From assembly GCA_029891345.1 (NCBI GenBank), contig CM057009.1:208562709-208626708 (forward strand): DNA of 64,000 nt, in the 5' to 3' direction. A program made the position numbers and the translations under genes. This document shows, one piece after another, positions 45,111 to 56,547 of this stretch. The DNA is from Dryococelus australis (lineage: Eukaryota; Arthropoda; Insecta; Phasmatodea; Phasmatidae). The notes under the pieces were generated by a model. It had not been told where the DNA came from and searched no databases. It saw nothing but the letters and a program-made list of their open reading frames with translations. Each line of letters begins with the position of its first letter. The stretch's first letter is position 1.

Positions 45111-48100
45111 ATTTCGAGCCCCTAGTAATTACACCACACCAATTTGTTACACAATTCACAGCTCATTGAATTGTGCCGTGCTTTCAGTCCTCGTATTAAC
45201 ACAAATTCACTTTGTTGCACACTTAAACATCTGCGAAAGAATTATGAAGAAGTGCAGTAATTGCAATAGCAGAAGGTAAGCAAGCAAGTACTTGCAAAAC
45301 AAGGGCAGGTAAACACCAGTACCTGTCTCCGTATAACGCACATGTAAATTCCAATACAATCATCACAAACAATGGAATGGTGTTTATATGCTTGCAAGAG
45401 AATGTTTGTAGTTCGTAATACACCCATTTGCTAATGTTTTTATTTTGTTTGTATCATGTGTTCACTTACTCTCACGCATTAGAATTTTGCACATACTGCA
45501 TTTCAAATCACATTTTTAGGCTGAAGCGGTGGAAGTACCGTGATAAAATTTGTATAGTACTGTTCTGGTGTGTCCTACTAAGGACTGACACCAGAAAATA
45601 AAATAGTTAAGCGTAGCATGCTAGAGGTTAAGTCAAAGAGCTAATTAACGTACAAGACTAGAGACTCATTTATTGATTCGCAAATATTAATGCATTTGGA
45701 AATTCAACAATTAATCATCTACAAATCTCTATTAACTCTCCTTGCATTATTATTTATTATACTGAATTACTGAATTTTACCTCTTGCAATTCTCTAGCAA
45801 ATAAGTCAGCCTCCTAATGCCGTCACCTAACAGGACAGTCCTTGCCTGCGCCTAAATCAGGTTATCTCTTACCACTGTTTAGCGATGAGAAGTCACTCGC
45901 ATCGGAGTCGGACAATAGGGCCCCCGTCTCGTGTGGTGGTGTCGTGGTGAACCTCAGCTGGTGTCGACCCTGAACAACTCACGATGCCCACGCAGCATGA
46001 AGACTGTCTGTAGCTAGTATGTCTGGGGGGGGGGGGGGGTGCCGTGTGCTTGGCCTCTTATATCCAGTGATCAAACTTGCCCTGAATTCTTCTTGCACCC
46101 TGCTATTAAAACACTTGAGGCCCCTCACAATGTCGCCTCGCATCGCCGGGGAACTCCTCCAGCTCGCCTCTCGGCAGAGTCCACAACATGGCCCACTTTT
46201 TCCAAAAGAACGAACGTCCTCTCTAGTGGCATTTAGAGTGACATGGGCGAGCGTCGAACAGGGTGCATCTTGAAGCATAAGGCCAGGTGTCAGAGGCAGC
46301 GCACCTCCCATGCTCCCCAGAGTAGGAGATGCAGGGACCCTCTTCCACACGTGTTCGTGGAAGATGCGGGTTAGGATGCAGTGGCATTGAAGTCTAAAGT
46401 GTTCTTCTGCACTATAATTTGTTGTACCCTATATGTGCAGAAGAATACTGCTTGCTGTGGCATGGCTGGTTATGTGAATTATGTCTAAATTACTATTTTT
46501 TAAAACATTTTGACACAATATTATAATATTTTCTTTGACTTTAGTTACTTGTCTCTACTGTTCTAATCAGTTATATTATAATTAGTTATCTACTTTTGTA
46601 CAGGACGTGTCTGAATATCCTTTTGACATATCTGTATGGGTTTCTAATTGTCTAGAACATGTATATTTCGCCTTTACTTTAATTGTACCATAAACTGCAG
46701 AGCTCGGATTGACTAAACTCTGCATGATAATGTGCAATGTGGTTATTTTGAATAGATAACAATTATTCACTTTGTTCTGAGCACTGTTTTCACTGATTTT
46801 ATTCCTCTCGGAGCGTGGAGATTAGAGTGTGCTTGGCTTCCGGAAACCCCAAAACTTACCTTTCGGCGCCGAACACCGGGGTGGTGGTAGCGTAGGTTAT
46901 GCGGTGCACCTGTGCTCCGACAGTCCAAATTTCCTATATCCTATTTTCGTGTCTGTGGTACTGACATAAAGTTTGCAGAACATTACAAAATTTTCTCTAT
47001 ATTACTGTACTAGTCTAGTAGGCAATATAAGTTTTTTACATTTCGTTTAGCTATAGCATTGGATCATATACACATTGTTACTGACACCTATCAGGCTCTA
47101 TTTACAATTCATTTATTATATGCTATTTGTGAATTCACTACTATACGTATTTTTTTATTTACAGCAATTTCTAAGTTCCTTATAGTGCTAATTACACACT
47201 TACTTTTACAACCTTTGGTTTGCTTTACACAATATTTGCTTTTTTTGAGAGGGTCCTCGTGTTAGGAACTGGTCTTTGAATTGCTATGGCTTTTGGCACC
47301 ATGAAATTGCACTCCCGGGATGTGCTGCACTCTAGTCTTTGCTGACAGAAGTGAATCGGGCATGCTGACACAGTGAAATGCTCCATGTCTGCTGCTTGTG
47401 TTCGCGTGTACGCATGATTGAAACTGTGCCATTAACGTGTCTACGAGAATGTTATAAAACACATGCGGTGTGTGGTTACCTATGTGCCGATTTACATGAC
47501 CGCTCGTCGCCCTGTTTTCTGTGTTACTTATTAATGCATGTTAACCAAACACTGTGGTGCAGGACCGCGTCCTCAACCATATGGTAGCATTCCTTATGCT
47601 CCTCATGCACTGCACATTGTGAAAATGTACGCCTCTATGTGCCAAGTGATATTAGTGCCACACTAATGTAATTTCATCATTAGTGTGTATGTCCCTACTA
47701 TAGCTCGTTATTATATGTGTGAAACTTTTCGTACGCGATGTGTCGGTATTCATCTGCCCTGTCGACCATTAAATATGGCCACCCCCTGCAAATGTATGCC
47801 GTTACTCTTTACATGCTGAGATACAGAACATCTGGAATAACTAAGTATTAGGTGCTGCTGAGAAGGTAAGCTGCTGCTATTTATTTGAACTCTATGTGTT
47901 ATTAGCCATAGAGTTAAACATGAGCGCCACCCGAAGTAATTTGATATACATAGCTATGATGACTAGTGCCAAAGGTAAAATAACTGACCCCTTAATGTAG
48001 TTATAGAGTTCTTGCTATAGGTATGTGAATACTTTAGTTTGTGTCGTTGCCTGAAAGTAATTTGGTTGGTGGGAGGTAGGCGATTTGGAAAGATGCGATT

Positions 48101-48390
48101 TACGTGCTGTATGTTAGTAATGAAAAATTATTAAATAGACGATGACTGTTTACAAATGCAATTAAACGTTACACACAAGAGAACAATTTCAGAGTGTTTA
48201 AACGAGTTATACATATGAATAAATTACACGAAGGGCTCATCGAGTCGCAAATTTCAAACAAACACAATTACATGAATAACATCTGGTGTCGACAAGTGGT
48301 AAACAATCACAATTACGCGACTCTCCAGTATGGAATTAATTAATTAACGAAGCAAAAAAGTCCCTAAAAATTAAACAGCAGTCTTCCTAA
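45111..48390. other. Non-coding stretch with GC-richer patches, nothing identified
   Basis: Patches at 45,890-46,400 and 46,800-46,930 are GC-richer. The first includes a 15-base G-run (46,025-46,039) and antisense frames of no recognisable family. In the second, the minus strand has a strong donor-like site (CCGAAAG/GTAAGTTTTGGGG, boundary near 46,862) that could end an exon, but no acceptor or protein match was found. The rest is AT-rich and unremarkable. Confidence 0.35.
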
Positions 48391-48399
48391 ACACATTAT

Positions 48400-49310
48400 A
48401 TATATTGAACGTGACACTACTTGACACCTCTCGCACATAACTGATGTGATTTTAAAACACGTCCGTCTTCCTGTGAGACTGGAGAGGAATTTTAAAAACG
48501 GAATCCATATGTTAAAAGAAATTAATCGATTAACACACATAAAAAAGAAAACGTATAATATACATCCATTTGCTTGGGAGGTCGCTGCAACACTGACGTG
48601 GATATTACACTAACATCACCTTATAACCTGTGTCTGCCTACGTTTCATTATAGACTGAGGTGAAAAACTTGGAAATTTTAATGAAAATACAAAACAAATG
48701 TTTCCAACTAAATTAAACGGCTAACGAACACAAGTACATGAAAAGGACTAAACAAATTAAAAAATATGTAAAGAAATCGCACCAGGAGCTCCCCCAAAAC
48801 ACATCCGTACACCTCGGAGGCCGGTAAATGAATGAGTGGAAGGTATGATGTGTACCGGCTTATAAGCTGTTATATACATGGAGTGCGGCTGAGTTGAAAT
48901 TTACGACTGACAGAACCTATTTCCCTACCAAGCTTCTATTAACGACTTGATTACACTATTCGTCCTAGGACAGACAATAAAAAGATAATTAATTTTTTTT
49001 AAACTTACCCTGATTTTTAATGCGTTTCACTATTGTAATAATAATTCACTTTTAACTCACATTTTTCCCATCGAAGCATAGGGACACTCGGATGGCATAA
49101 TCCTGCAACACTTTATAGAAACGTACTATATATTATTATTTATAATAACAGAGATACTACAAAAATTTTTTCTGTTAAGTCTGTGAAATTCACGGCACTA
49201 GTTACAGAAACAATAGTTAAAAATGCTAGCAAGTTTCGTCGACCATACTCAGAAACTGGGTTTACATGATAAACGCACTATATAGCTTTAACACAAAAAT
49301 TACTTTTTCC
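48400..49310 (+). repeat. Probable terminal-repeat sequence of Polinton B (diverged)
   Basis: Several short blocks match the left terminal repeat of element A in the same order: 'ACACGTCCGTC' near 48,459, 'CCTATTTCCCTACCAAGCT' near 48,918, 'CTTACCCTGATTTT' near 49,003, 'CACTTTTAAC' with 'GAAGCATAG' at 49,049-49,080, and 'CTCAGAAAC..GTTTACA' near 49,250. Spacing is similar but not equal. The outer end was not identified. Confidence 0.4.
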
Positions 49311-49640
49311 CGAAGAAATTATTTTGTTCCTGATTAATTAACAAATCTAAGAATTTTTTAATATTAAAATGAGAATTGCTTAACGAGAATCGCAGCTAGC
49401 ATCAGGCATATTACATGCCTACAATCTCCGAAACCCATTGGCCGACACCGCAAATCAGGGAACTCGCTACCCCTTGGTTGCATCACGAAGCCCGCTGCCC
49501 ACCTCGCCTGGTGAAGTCGGGATAAGTGGTGTATATGTGTATCCTGGACAAGTGTTTGCGAAGAACTAAGATGGCAACAACCCACGAGAACTGTTCTTAT
49601 CAGAGCTGCTCTCCCCCACCCCATGTTCAGAAGACGACTT
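49311..49640. other. Polinton B left flank, nothing recognised
   Basis: Transition from AT-rich to GC-richer sequence before the satellite. The minus-strand frame at 49,364-49,768 is not similar to anything I know. Confidence 0.3.
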
Positions 49641-50170
49641 TGTGCGAAATGAGAGTTCCTGCCCAAGGTCACGCAACAACACCCCAGAACACATTTTGAC
49701 GATGTGTCTCCCTCCCCGACACCAACCCAGAGTTCACTTTCGGAGGGTTGCTCTGTCCAAGACCACACACCCTGCTATTGATCTAACACTGCAAAACCCT
49801 GTTTAGCGCTAACCACCCCCCTCTGCCTACACCAGTCCATAATGTGTTTTCAGAGCACTGCCTCTTTCCAATTCCGAACTTTGCAAAACCTTCCCACGGC
49901 CCCCTCAAGGCCAGAATACATTTTCGGATCACTGCCCTTCCACAGAGGGCGCTGCACAGCCCCCACTATCGATCCTAGGCCACACACCTCCTCCCTTCAC
50001 TCCCAGAACACATTTTTCGGATATCTCAAGAACTGGCTGGTCCATGCAGACCCACCTCCCCTTCCTTCACCACTGCCCCAGAGAGCACGTTTTCGGACAT
50101 GAGAGCTACCTCGGTCAGGAACGAAGGTTTGCCTCAAGGCCAAAGCGCATCTTTTGTGCAAAAACGTCAG
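49640..50170. repeat. Degenerate GC-rich satellite, unit roughly 75-110 bp
   Basis: A motif 'CAGAACACATTTTCGGA' recurs in diverged form near 49,686, 49,731, 49,839, 49,915, 50,006, 50,086 and 50,146, separated by C-rich stretches with 'CCACACACC' and 'CTGCCC'. Spacing is irregular. Frames over it on both strands are by-products. Confidence 0.55.
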
Positions 50171-51885
50171 GAAGACTCCATCCCTTGAGGCAGTGGATTT
50201 TGAACTGACCTTGTATATTTCCCCTCTTCCCTTGAAACTGTTATTTTCGCTCGAATGTTGAAGTATCATCAAATCTGATTCTCCAACCAAGACCCTGGTG
50301 TATTCCCAGAGAAATATAATTTCACAAGTCCAACTGATGAAATTTATATCCCTGAGGCAAAATATTTCCGCAATCCCCACGAGATAATGCCAAATATTTA
50401 ACATTCCAACAAAAACACTTTATATTCTTACTCTGTAATTTTTATCCTGCTTTCCACCAAACTATAAGCAAGTACAAGATATATTTTCAACTCTATATTT
50501 TTTTTTTAAGTAATGAAAACCACACATCTTTCCACCTCCACAAGTTAAACTTAAAACATCATTCACACCTCATTCGATTTAAGCAATACTCGAGTAAATG
50601 TCTTTTACTTTTAATCTGTTTTTCCAAAAATTACTTATTCATCTAGCACAGGAAACATACATATTTCATCTGTTTTTTTTTAATATTTGTGCATATTTCA
50701 CATATAGTTTCCTAGCCCAGAATTTCGACTGTATTACCGTAAAGGAAAATATAAAATAATCTTGTTGATGTTAATATTCTATGTTAAGTAATAATTTGCT
50801 CCATATTTGTTGTAAACAAATAATTTATGTGTTTAAAAAGCAGCATGCTTGCATTGTTTTCAACAGAGATGTGTTTTTACAAAAGATATGGTGACGAGTC
50901 ATTTTAAAGCCTTATGGACTATGCCAGGTAACAGACGGCCAAGAATTGAGTGCGTGGGGAGCGAGCGAAACTTAGGTCTCAAGAGCTGATGACAGTGATG
51001 CATGTGGAGCAGTGTAAAGCTGCATTCAGTCTGGGAGTTCGGGCCGCACTGAGCTGTGGAGAAGGGAGAGTGGGCGAGAGAATGAAAAATGGTCCAGTAA
51101 ACTGTCGCTGTCCACAGCGTGCGCCACATTCCAGGGAACACTCCCCTTTCACCTACCCTTCCCAACAACTAAACCTTTCCACCTGCTAGAGCTCATTGTG
51201 CAGACCGTACAGGTGCCTGTGCAGATGTGCAATAGCAGGAGGGAGAATTGTTACTTCCCCTCTGGGCACATCACTCTGACAACTTCTATCTTCAGTGCGA
51301 ATTCCAGACACAGCTCATGTCCACTTTGCACAATGAGTTTTATTGACCTGCCTCGCCTCATATGTCTTTCCCAACATTTAACTTGTAAAGAAGTGGGACT
51401 TGGTTTACATTATTTAAACTTAAACTCATGGCATTGCATTGGGAATTTAAGGCCAGATTTGAAAACCATTTGTTTAAGAGGAAACTTTACATCTTAAAAA
51501 AATGCACTTTTTTTTAATTTTGAATCTTACACTGTCAAAGTAGTGTGCACCACGAAATTTTTATCAATTTAACACAGTAGAGAATTTATGAATTTTACTC
51601 CGTAAAAACTGTTTACACCATCAAAACTTTTGTTTTATTAAATTTTAAACTACAAAAATTTAATCACGATTTTTGCATAAAAAGTTTTTAGCAAGGGGGA
51701 CTCTATTTCTATCTTTGAAAACTGACCAATTGCCAAGAACTCTATCGTTACAAGCAAAGAAATATAACCTAGCACAAACAATTATGAAACCCAGAGATGT
51801 ATTCTGATGAACTAACCATCACTCTAACATTATTGAGTTAAAACTATCAATTATGTCACTATCAAATAAAAAACATGAAATACCA
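50171..51885. other. Polinton B left arm, non-coding
   Basis: AT-rich with a GC-richer patch at 50,890-51,350. Frames there (50,899-51,168 -; 50,950-51,189 +; 51,198-51,497 +) overlap each other and match nothing I recognise. No gene is expected between terminal repeat and integrase in this plan. Confidence 0.35.
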
Positions 51886-51889
51886 TAGA

Positions 51890-52140
51890 AATCTAATCTG
51901 AGAAACAAATTCCGGGAAACGTTATCCAAATTCCGAGAAATATTACATATAACATTACAAATACATTCTAAATAACATTAAAATGGAATTTTGTCCCAAA
52001 TGCAATTAAGTTGAAAAAATTCAGCAAAAAATATTTCAATTCCAGGAAGTTACGACAACAAATTAAACAAATCATGCTCTAAATGTCTTTAAGCTGTAAA
52101 ATTCCACAAAATCTTATCCCATTTCCAAGAAATATAACAT
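51890..52140 (-). repeat. About 90-bp direct repeats outside the integrase gene, Polinton B
   Basis: Copies near 51,990-52,045 and 52,070-52,130, with a partial one near 51,900-51,960, carry 'CCAAAT', 'TTTAAGCTGTAAAATTCCAC' and 'ATTCC.AGAAAT' type blocks. They are the reverse complement of the repeats at 15,880-16,030 in element A and sit at the same place, just beyond the integrase gene. Confidence 0.6.
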
Positions 52141-52680
52141 TAAAAGCAATTAAAGAAAACAAGATACAAATTTCAAATGAATAACAAATCGATCACAACT
52201 ATTTAACACCCAAACATGATAAATTACAATATGTACCAAACATAACAAATTAACACGTAATACAAATTTCCAATAAAACCAATCAATCCCAAATACCAAA
52301 TGAATTATAAATCAAACACCAACAATCCACCCAGACTGTCTTACAAATACGATTCTATCACAGTTACCAATTGAATTATTATAACATCTAACGGAATATC
52401 ACCTAAATGTGAATGACGTCACAATTAAAAGGAATCAAACACAACAAATTAATTCACAAATAAAAGGAAATAAATGTAGCGTATTATCACTCAAACATTA
52501 ATCCAATGAAACTATAATCGAATCAAGCTAATTGATTACACAATAAATTGTACATCCAAACACCATACAGATGTTTATTAAATAAAATAACACATAAAAT
52601 ATAATTAAAAATCTTTTGTTTAGTATCATAATTTTACAAAACAATGTATTACAATTCTTTAAGATCTTGATTCTTAACCC
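52141..52680. other. A-rich spacer beyond the integrase gene of Polinton B
   Basis: Low-complexity A-rich stretch with many AACAAATT/CAAAT repeats; matches the position of 15,395-15,880 in A. Confidence 0.45.
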
Positions 52681-52685
52681 ATGAA

Positions 52686-53565
52686 TCATGTGCTTTTGAG
52701 AATCCTCTCCATCGAATCAAGGAATTTATCTTTCTTCCTTTTAATGATTTTATCAACCAAATATTCATTTGGAGAACTGAGTTTTTGCAGTTCATGCTCA
52801 TAAAAACCGCCTTTTATAGGTTCTCCGTTATACACTTCTAGGTAGTACACTCTGGGATGTGTTTGTCTAATTGAAATAATTTTAAATATTTCATAAGACC
52901 AATTAACTGTAGTTTTTTCAAAGATTCCTATCAGCTTCAAGATACATATACATTCACCAACTTTTAACATTGGTTTTCTTTCAACGATGACTTTCTCATT
53001 TATATAAATAGTTTTCATTAAACTATTACCGGTGACTTTTTTGGGTGCCATCTTAGTAGTTCTGTGATATCTGGACTTATAAAATTTAACTATTTCAGTC
53101 TAAGCAGCAACCCATTTGTAAGTCCCCCTGGATGTGAAATGTTTATATATTAACTGCTTAATAGATTTGTTGTAATGTTCCACAACACTGGCTTTAAGCT
53201 CCGAATATGCTGCATAGAGATTAATACCATATTCAGTCATTAGTTTCTGGAACAACACAGAAAAAAAATTAGGATCCTCTATCGGTTTGGAGCAAATTCG
53301 ACTTTCTCTCTTTCGAAACTATCTTCATTGCATGCATAACATGTTTCTCAGTTTTGTTTTTCAAAGTTATACCCCAACCAGACTTTTAATAAATGTTTAT
53401 TACTGTTAAAATATACTTGTATCCATTATTGTATGTGGAAAGCAATGTCATTTTACACAAATCGGCTTGAAAAAGATAATTTAAACTATGAGTTATAACT
53501 CTTCTTCTAGGATATATTATCCTTGCAGGGGTGTGAAGCTCTTCAGAAATATTACTAAAATTCAT
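52686..53565 (-). pseudogene. Polinton B retrovirus-like integrase gene (fossil)
   Basis: Fossil rve integrase on the minus strand. The C-terminal part (52,686-53,051) reads 'MAPKKVTGNSLMKTIY', 'NWSYEIFKIISIRQTHPRVY', 'YNGEPIKGGFYEHELQKL' and 'NEYLVDKIIKRKKDK', the SH3-like domain typical of Polinton integrases. The catalytic part is at about 53,100-53,560, with 'TPARIIYPRRRVITHSLNYL', 'LFQADLCKM' and 'NGYKYILTV'. In live elements it performs insertion. It is broken. Confidence 0.85.
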
Positions 53566-54270
53566 CCATCTTCTTTCAGCTCTTCAATAATAGAAACAAT
53601 TTCGCTTGTATGTGAATTATTACCAGATTCTCTGGAAGCGATGTGAAGTTTTAATCTTTCGACTAATCCATTAGGATTGATCCAATATACAGGAGAAAAA
53701 CGATCACCAACATCATCTTTACATATTCCACTTCCGACTATATCTCCTATTAAATGTATTTTTGGATGGTTTTTGTCTCCTAAACTGTTATTCTCTTTAG
53801 TACAATGAACAAGTTCTTTATATTTCTGTAAATCAGTGTCGGAATATCCATTTGGAAAATTTTTAAACAATAATTTAAACAATTCTTCACTGACATCAGT
53901 TATGTAATGAACTATTTTAATTATATTGTCAGGCAAAAACTTAATCACCGAATCTCCCAGGAACCAGACATTATCATGATGATAAACATCAAATGTATCG
54001 TGCAGCAGTGAAGATTGTTGTAAAGAAAAATAATGTTGTGTTAAATGGGTAAGAATGTGCTTTTTCTTTGTTAAAGGTCCTTCTTCCACTTTAATTTCTA
54101 AAACTGTTTCATTAGGCTTACTCAACACAGAATGCAATGTATAAATTCTACTCATAACAGGTTTAAATATTTCTTTGTTTAAAACATCCCACTTCATATG
54201 AGCTCGTTTGATTGTAAATATTTTTCCTTCACAGCAGATATAATGTTATAAATTTCTGAAGAAGAGGCAG
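53562..54270 (-). pseudogene. Polinton B DUF8207-like gene (fossil, long open frame)
   Basis: The longest frame of the window (211 codons at 53,562-54,197), with a short continuation upstream in another frame. It carries 'MKWDVLNKEIFKPVMSRIYT', 'NVWFLGDSVIKFLPDNI', 'ELFKLLFKNFPNGYSDTDLQ' and 'HPKIHLIGDIVGSG'. This is the pattern I associate with the DUF8207 domain, frequent in arthropod Polinton-linked proteins and sometimes fused to integrase; the label is from memory. Function unknown. The position between ATPase and integrase is the same in element A. Treated as a fossil gene. Confidence 0.65.
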
Positions 54271-54302
54271 ACATGTTTTGATTAAATTACATTAAATTCA
54301 AT

Positions 54303-54494
54303 CTATATGTATATGAATTTAGTTGTTGCTTTTTGAACTGCTGCAGTAGGTTGATTAGTTAGGGCTTCTTCAATCTTATCAATTTTACTTAAAACAGCAT
54401 CTAATTGAGCTATAGTCTTAGCTCTCAAATCATTAATGAAATAATTTATTTTTATTTCCAAATCATTATTTGGTTTTCTCAAATCTGTTTGCAT
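54303..54494 (-). pseudogene. Small coiled-coil Polinton frame (B copy, fossil)
   Basis: A 63-residue minus-strand frame with heptad-like spacing: 'DLEIKINYFINDLRAKTIAQ', 'LDAVLSKIDKIEEALTNQPT'. A diverged counterpart is at 13,600-13,755 in element A. Function unknown; its place between ATPase and the DUF8207-like gene is conserved. Confidence 0.45.
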
Positions 54495-54779
54495 AACGAA
54501 ACCAAATTATTTATTAATGAATTCGTTGTTTATATAGTGCTTTATTTGTTCCATTAGTGTTTCAAGTTTTTTGTAATAGTATCACTTACCACTTCATTAA
54601 TCACATCTTTGATTATCTTGCAGTTCTGTAAGTTGTGTTGTAAATACTATGTTTGTCATATGATTAAGGTATTTACTAAATCCATTTAAACGTTCTTCTA
54701 TTCTAAATTCATTACTCTGCAAATCATTTCTAATATAGGTTAAAATGTTTGCAATTACACTAGTGTTTTTATAAACATT

Positions 54780-55700
54780 TTAATTCAAATCCACTAACTT
54801 TATTAATTTCTCCTGAATATTGTTCGATTGTGATTTAAATATGTTTAGCATAATAATGTTTAAGTCTTCTACATAGTGTTTATTTACCACATTGCTATCT
54901 TTCATAGTCAAGCCCATATTATATAATATATGTCCGTTCAAATCACAATTCCCATTGCGATTTTTTGTTAAATAGCTATTGTAATGATTATGTTTTATAC
55001 TGCTATGTCCAAACTTTGAAATACTCATTGTTCTTCGCCTGGAAGTAAATAAACTGTGAAAACCAGACCTATACCTGCCTTTATATAGGGGAAGTGTTGG
55101 TATAATCACCATAAAACCATACTTGTCTTTCCAAAAATAAAAATACAAATCTTTAAATTTTGTAGATGTCATATCGCCTAAAACATGATCATTGTAAATA
55201 TGTTGCAGATTCATATTGTCCATTTTAAACACAATTACCATATTTGCATTATCACACAAATTATGTTTTGGTATATGTGCGTAACTTTGCGATAGATAAA
55301 ATCAATCAATGTTTGAATGTCGATCAAAACTAAAATAGTGTTGTATTTCACCCTGAGGTTCATACCAAACATCATCAAAAATAAATACGGAATTGGATAC
55401 TGCTTCATTCGGAGGCACTATATCTTCTTTATTTGTAAAAGGGAAATATTGCATGCCATCAATTAACAACAAAATTGTCGCTAATCGTTGATATGTTTCT
55501 TATTATATTGCTTTAGAGAACATGTAGACATTTTCAAATTTAAGATAGTTTGGATGTTCCAACAGCGACATAAAAACACAAGTTTTTCCACATGAAGAAG
55601 GAGCACTTATTATACAATGTATATTTGATGGTAAAATAATACCATGTTTCTGTTCAATTATGTTTACTTTTGTATTTACAATTACCAGCAGATGTACATT
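54780..55700 (-). pseudogene. Polinton B packaging ATPase gene (fossil)
   Basis: Fossil FtsK/HerA ATPase. The N-terminal part (about 55,480-55,690) has the Walker A loop 'SAPSSCGKT'; a Walker B-like 'VFIFDDVW' follows near 55,370. The C-terminal frame (54,780-55,259) has 'NMNLQHIYNDHVLGDM', 'KDKYGFMVI', 'LYKGRYRSGF' and 'CDLNGHILYNMGLTMKDS'. In live relatives this motor pumps the genome into capsids. It is divergently placed against the PLA2-like gene. It is broken. Confidence 0.85.
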
Positions 55701-55734
55701 TTTTTAATAACCTTCATTCTGCCCAATTAGACAG

Positions 55735-55990
55735 TATAATGTATCATATCATAATATAATGTAACATATTATAGTGTACTATCATAATGTATTGTAACAC
55801 ACTAATGAAACATATCATAAAATAACTAACATAACATATAACATATTGTAACATATCAATGAAACATATCATTATGTAATGTAACATAGTAATGTAATTT
55901 ATTGTAACATAATGTAATCTACTAATGTTACATATTGTAATGTAATGTATAGTGTCGTATTGTAATGTACTAACATAAAATACTGATGTA
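55735..55990. repeat. AT-rich tandem repeat between the two gene arms of Polinton B
   Basis: Variations on TAATGTAACATATTA and CATATCATAATG fill the gap between the divergent ATPase and PLA2-like genes. The minus-strand Ile/Tyr/Met-rich frame at 55,744-56,040 is a by-product. This is where promoters for both arms would be expected. Confidence 0.7.
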
Positions 55991-56030
55991 AAAACTATAA
56001 ATGCAAGTCTATATATAGATTCGCATTCAG

Positions 56031-56525
56031 TTGAAAACAATGGCTCATACTAAATGTATCAAAAAAGGATGTGATGTATTGACAACATTGATTAATAAAT
56101 TACCATTTGATTTGCATTTACCAAAATACAATTATTGCGGACCAGGTACTAAACTTGCCACATGTTTCGCACAGAACGATCAAGGAATAAACTCTCTGGA
56201 TAATGCATTCAAAGAGCACAATATTACTTATGATCAAACAAACAATTTGAAAGAAAGACATATAGCAGATACAATTCTAGCCTATAAAGATGCAAATATA
56301 AGGAAGAATCCACCTACATCAACAGGTGAAAAGCTAGGCGCCTGGGTTGTTGACAAAGTTATGTGGGCAAAGGTTAAAAGAGGCACGGGCTAAAAACATA
56401 AAACCAAACGAAAAACAAAGAAAGGAGGGATCAGTCCATTCCTATTTCCAGCATTAACCGCTCTTGAATCAATCCTCGGAGGGGTTTCGGCAATTAGTAG
56501 AGCAGTTAAATCAAAAGGTAAATGA
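56031..56525 (+). pseudogene. Polinton B PLA2-like protein gene with Lys/Gly-rich tail (fossil)
   Basis: The frame from 56,031 (116-120 codons) shows 'KYNYCGPGTKLATCF' and 'INSLDNAFKEHNITYD', the calcium-loop and helix region of parvovirus-type phospholipase A2 domains, then 'ADTILAYKDANIR' and 'GEKLGAWVVDKVMWAKVK'. Immediately beyond, at about 56,400-56,524, a Lys/Thr-rich stretch leads to 'KKGGISPFLFPALTALESIL' and a Gly/Ser tail, reminiscent of adenovirus-type core/membrane-active peptides. In live relatives such proteins are virion components thought to act in membrane passage. First gene of the late, capsid-side group. Fossil. Confidence 0.75.
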
Positions 56526-56547
56526 ATGTTTTTGAAACATTAAAAAG

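Noticed and set aside
46830-46930. Resemblance to a U1 snRNA 5' end (ACTTACCTTTCGGCGCC)
   Set aside because: Only the splice-site-like ACTTACCT matches; the rest does not follow U1. It is better read as a minus-strand donor site.
47686-47700. CCCTACTATA as a possible end of Polinton B
   Set aside because: It points the wrong way for a left terminus and no second copy was found.
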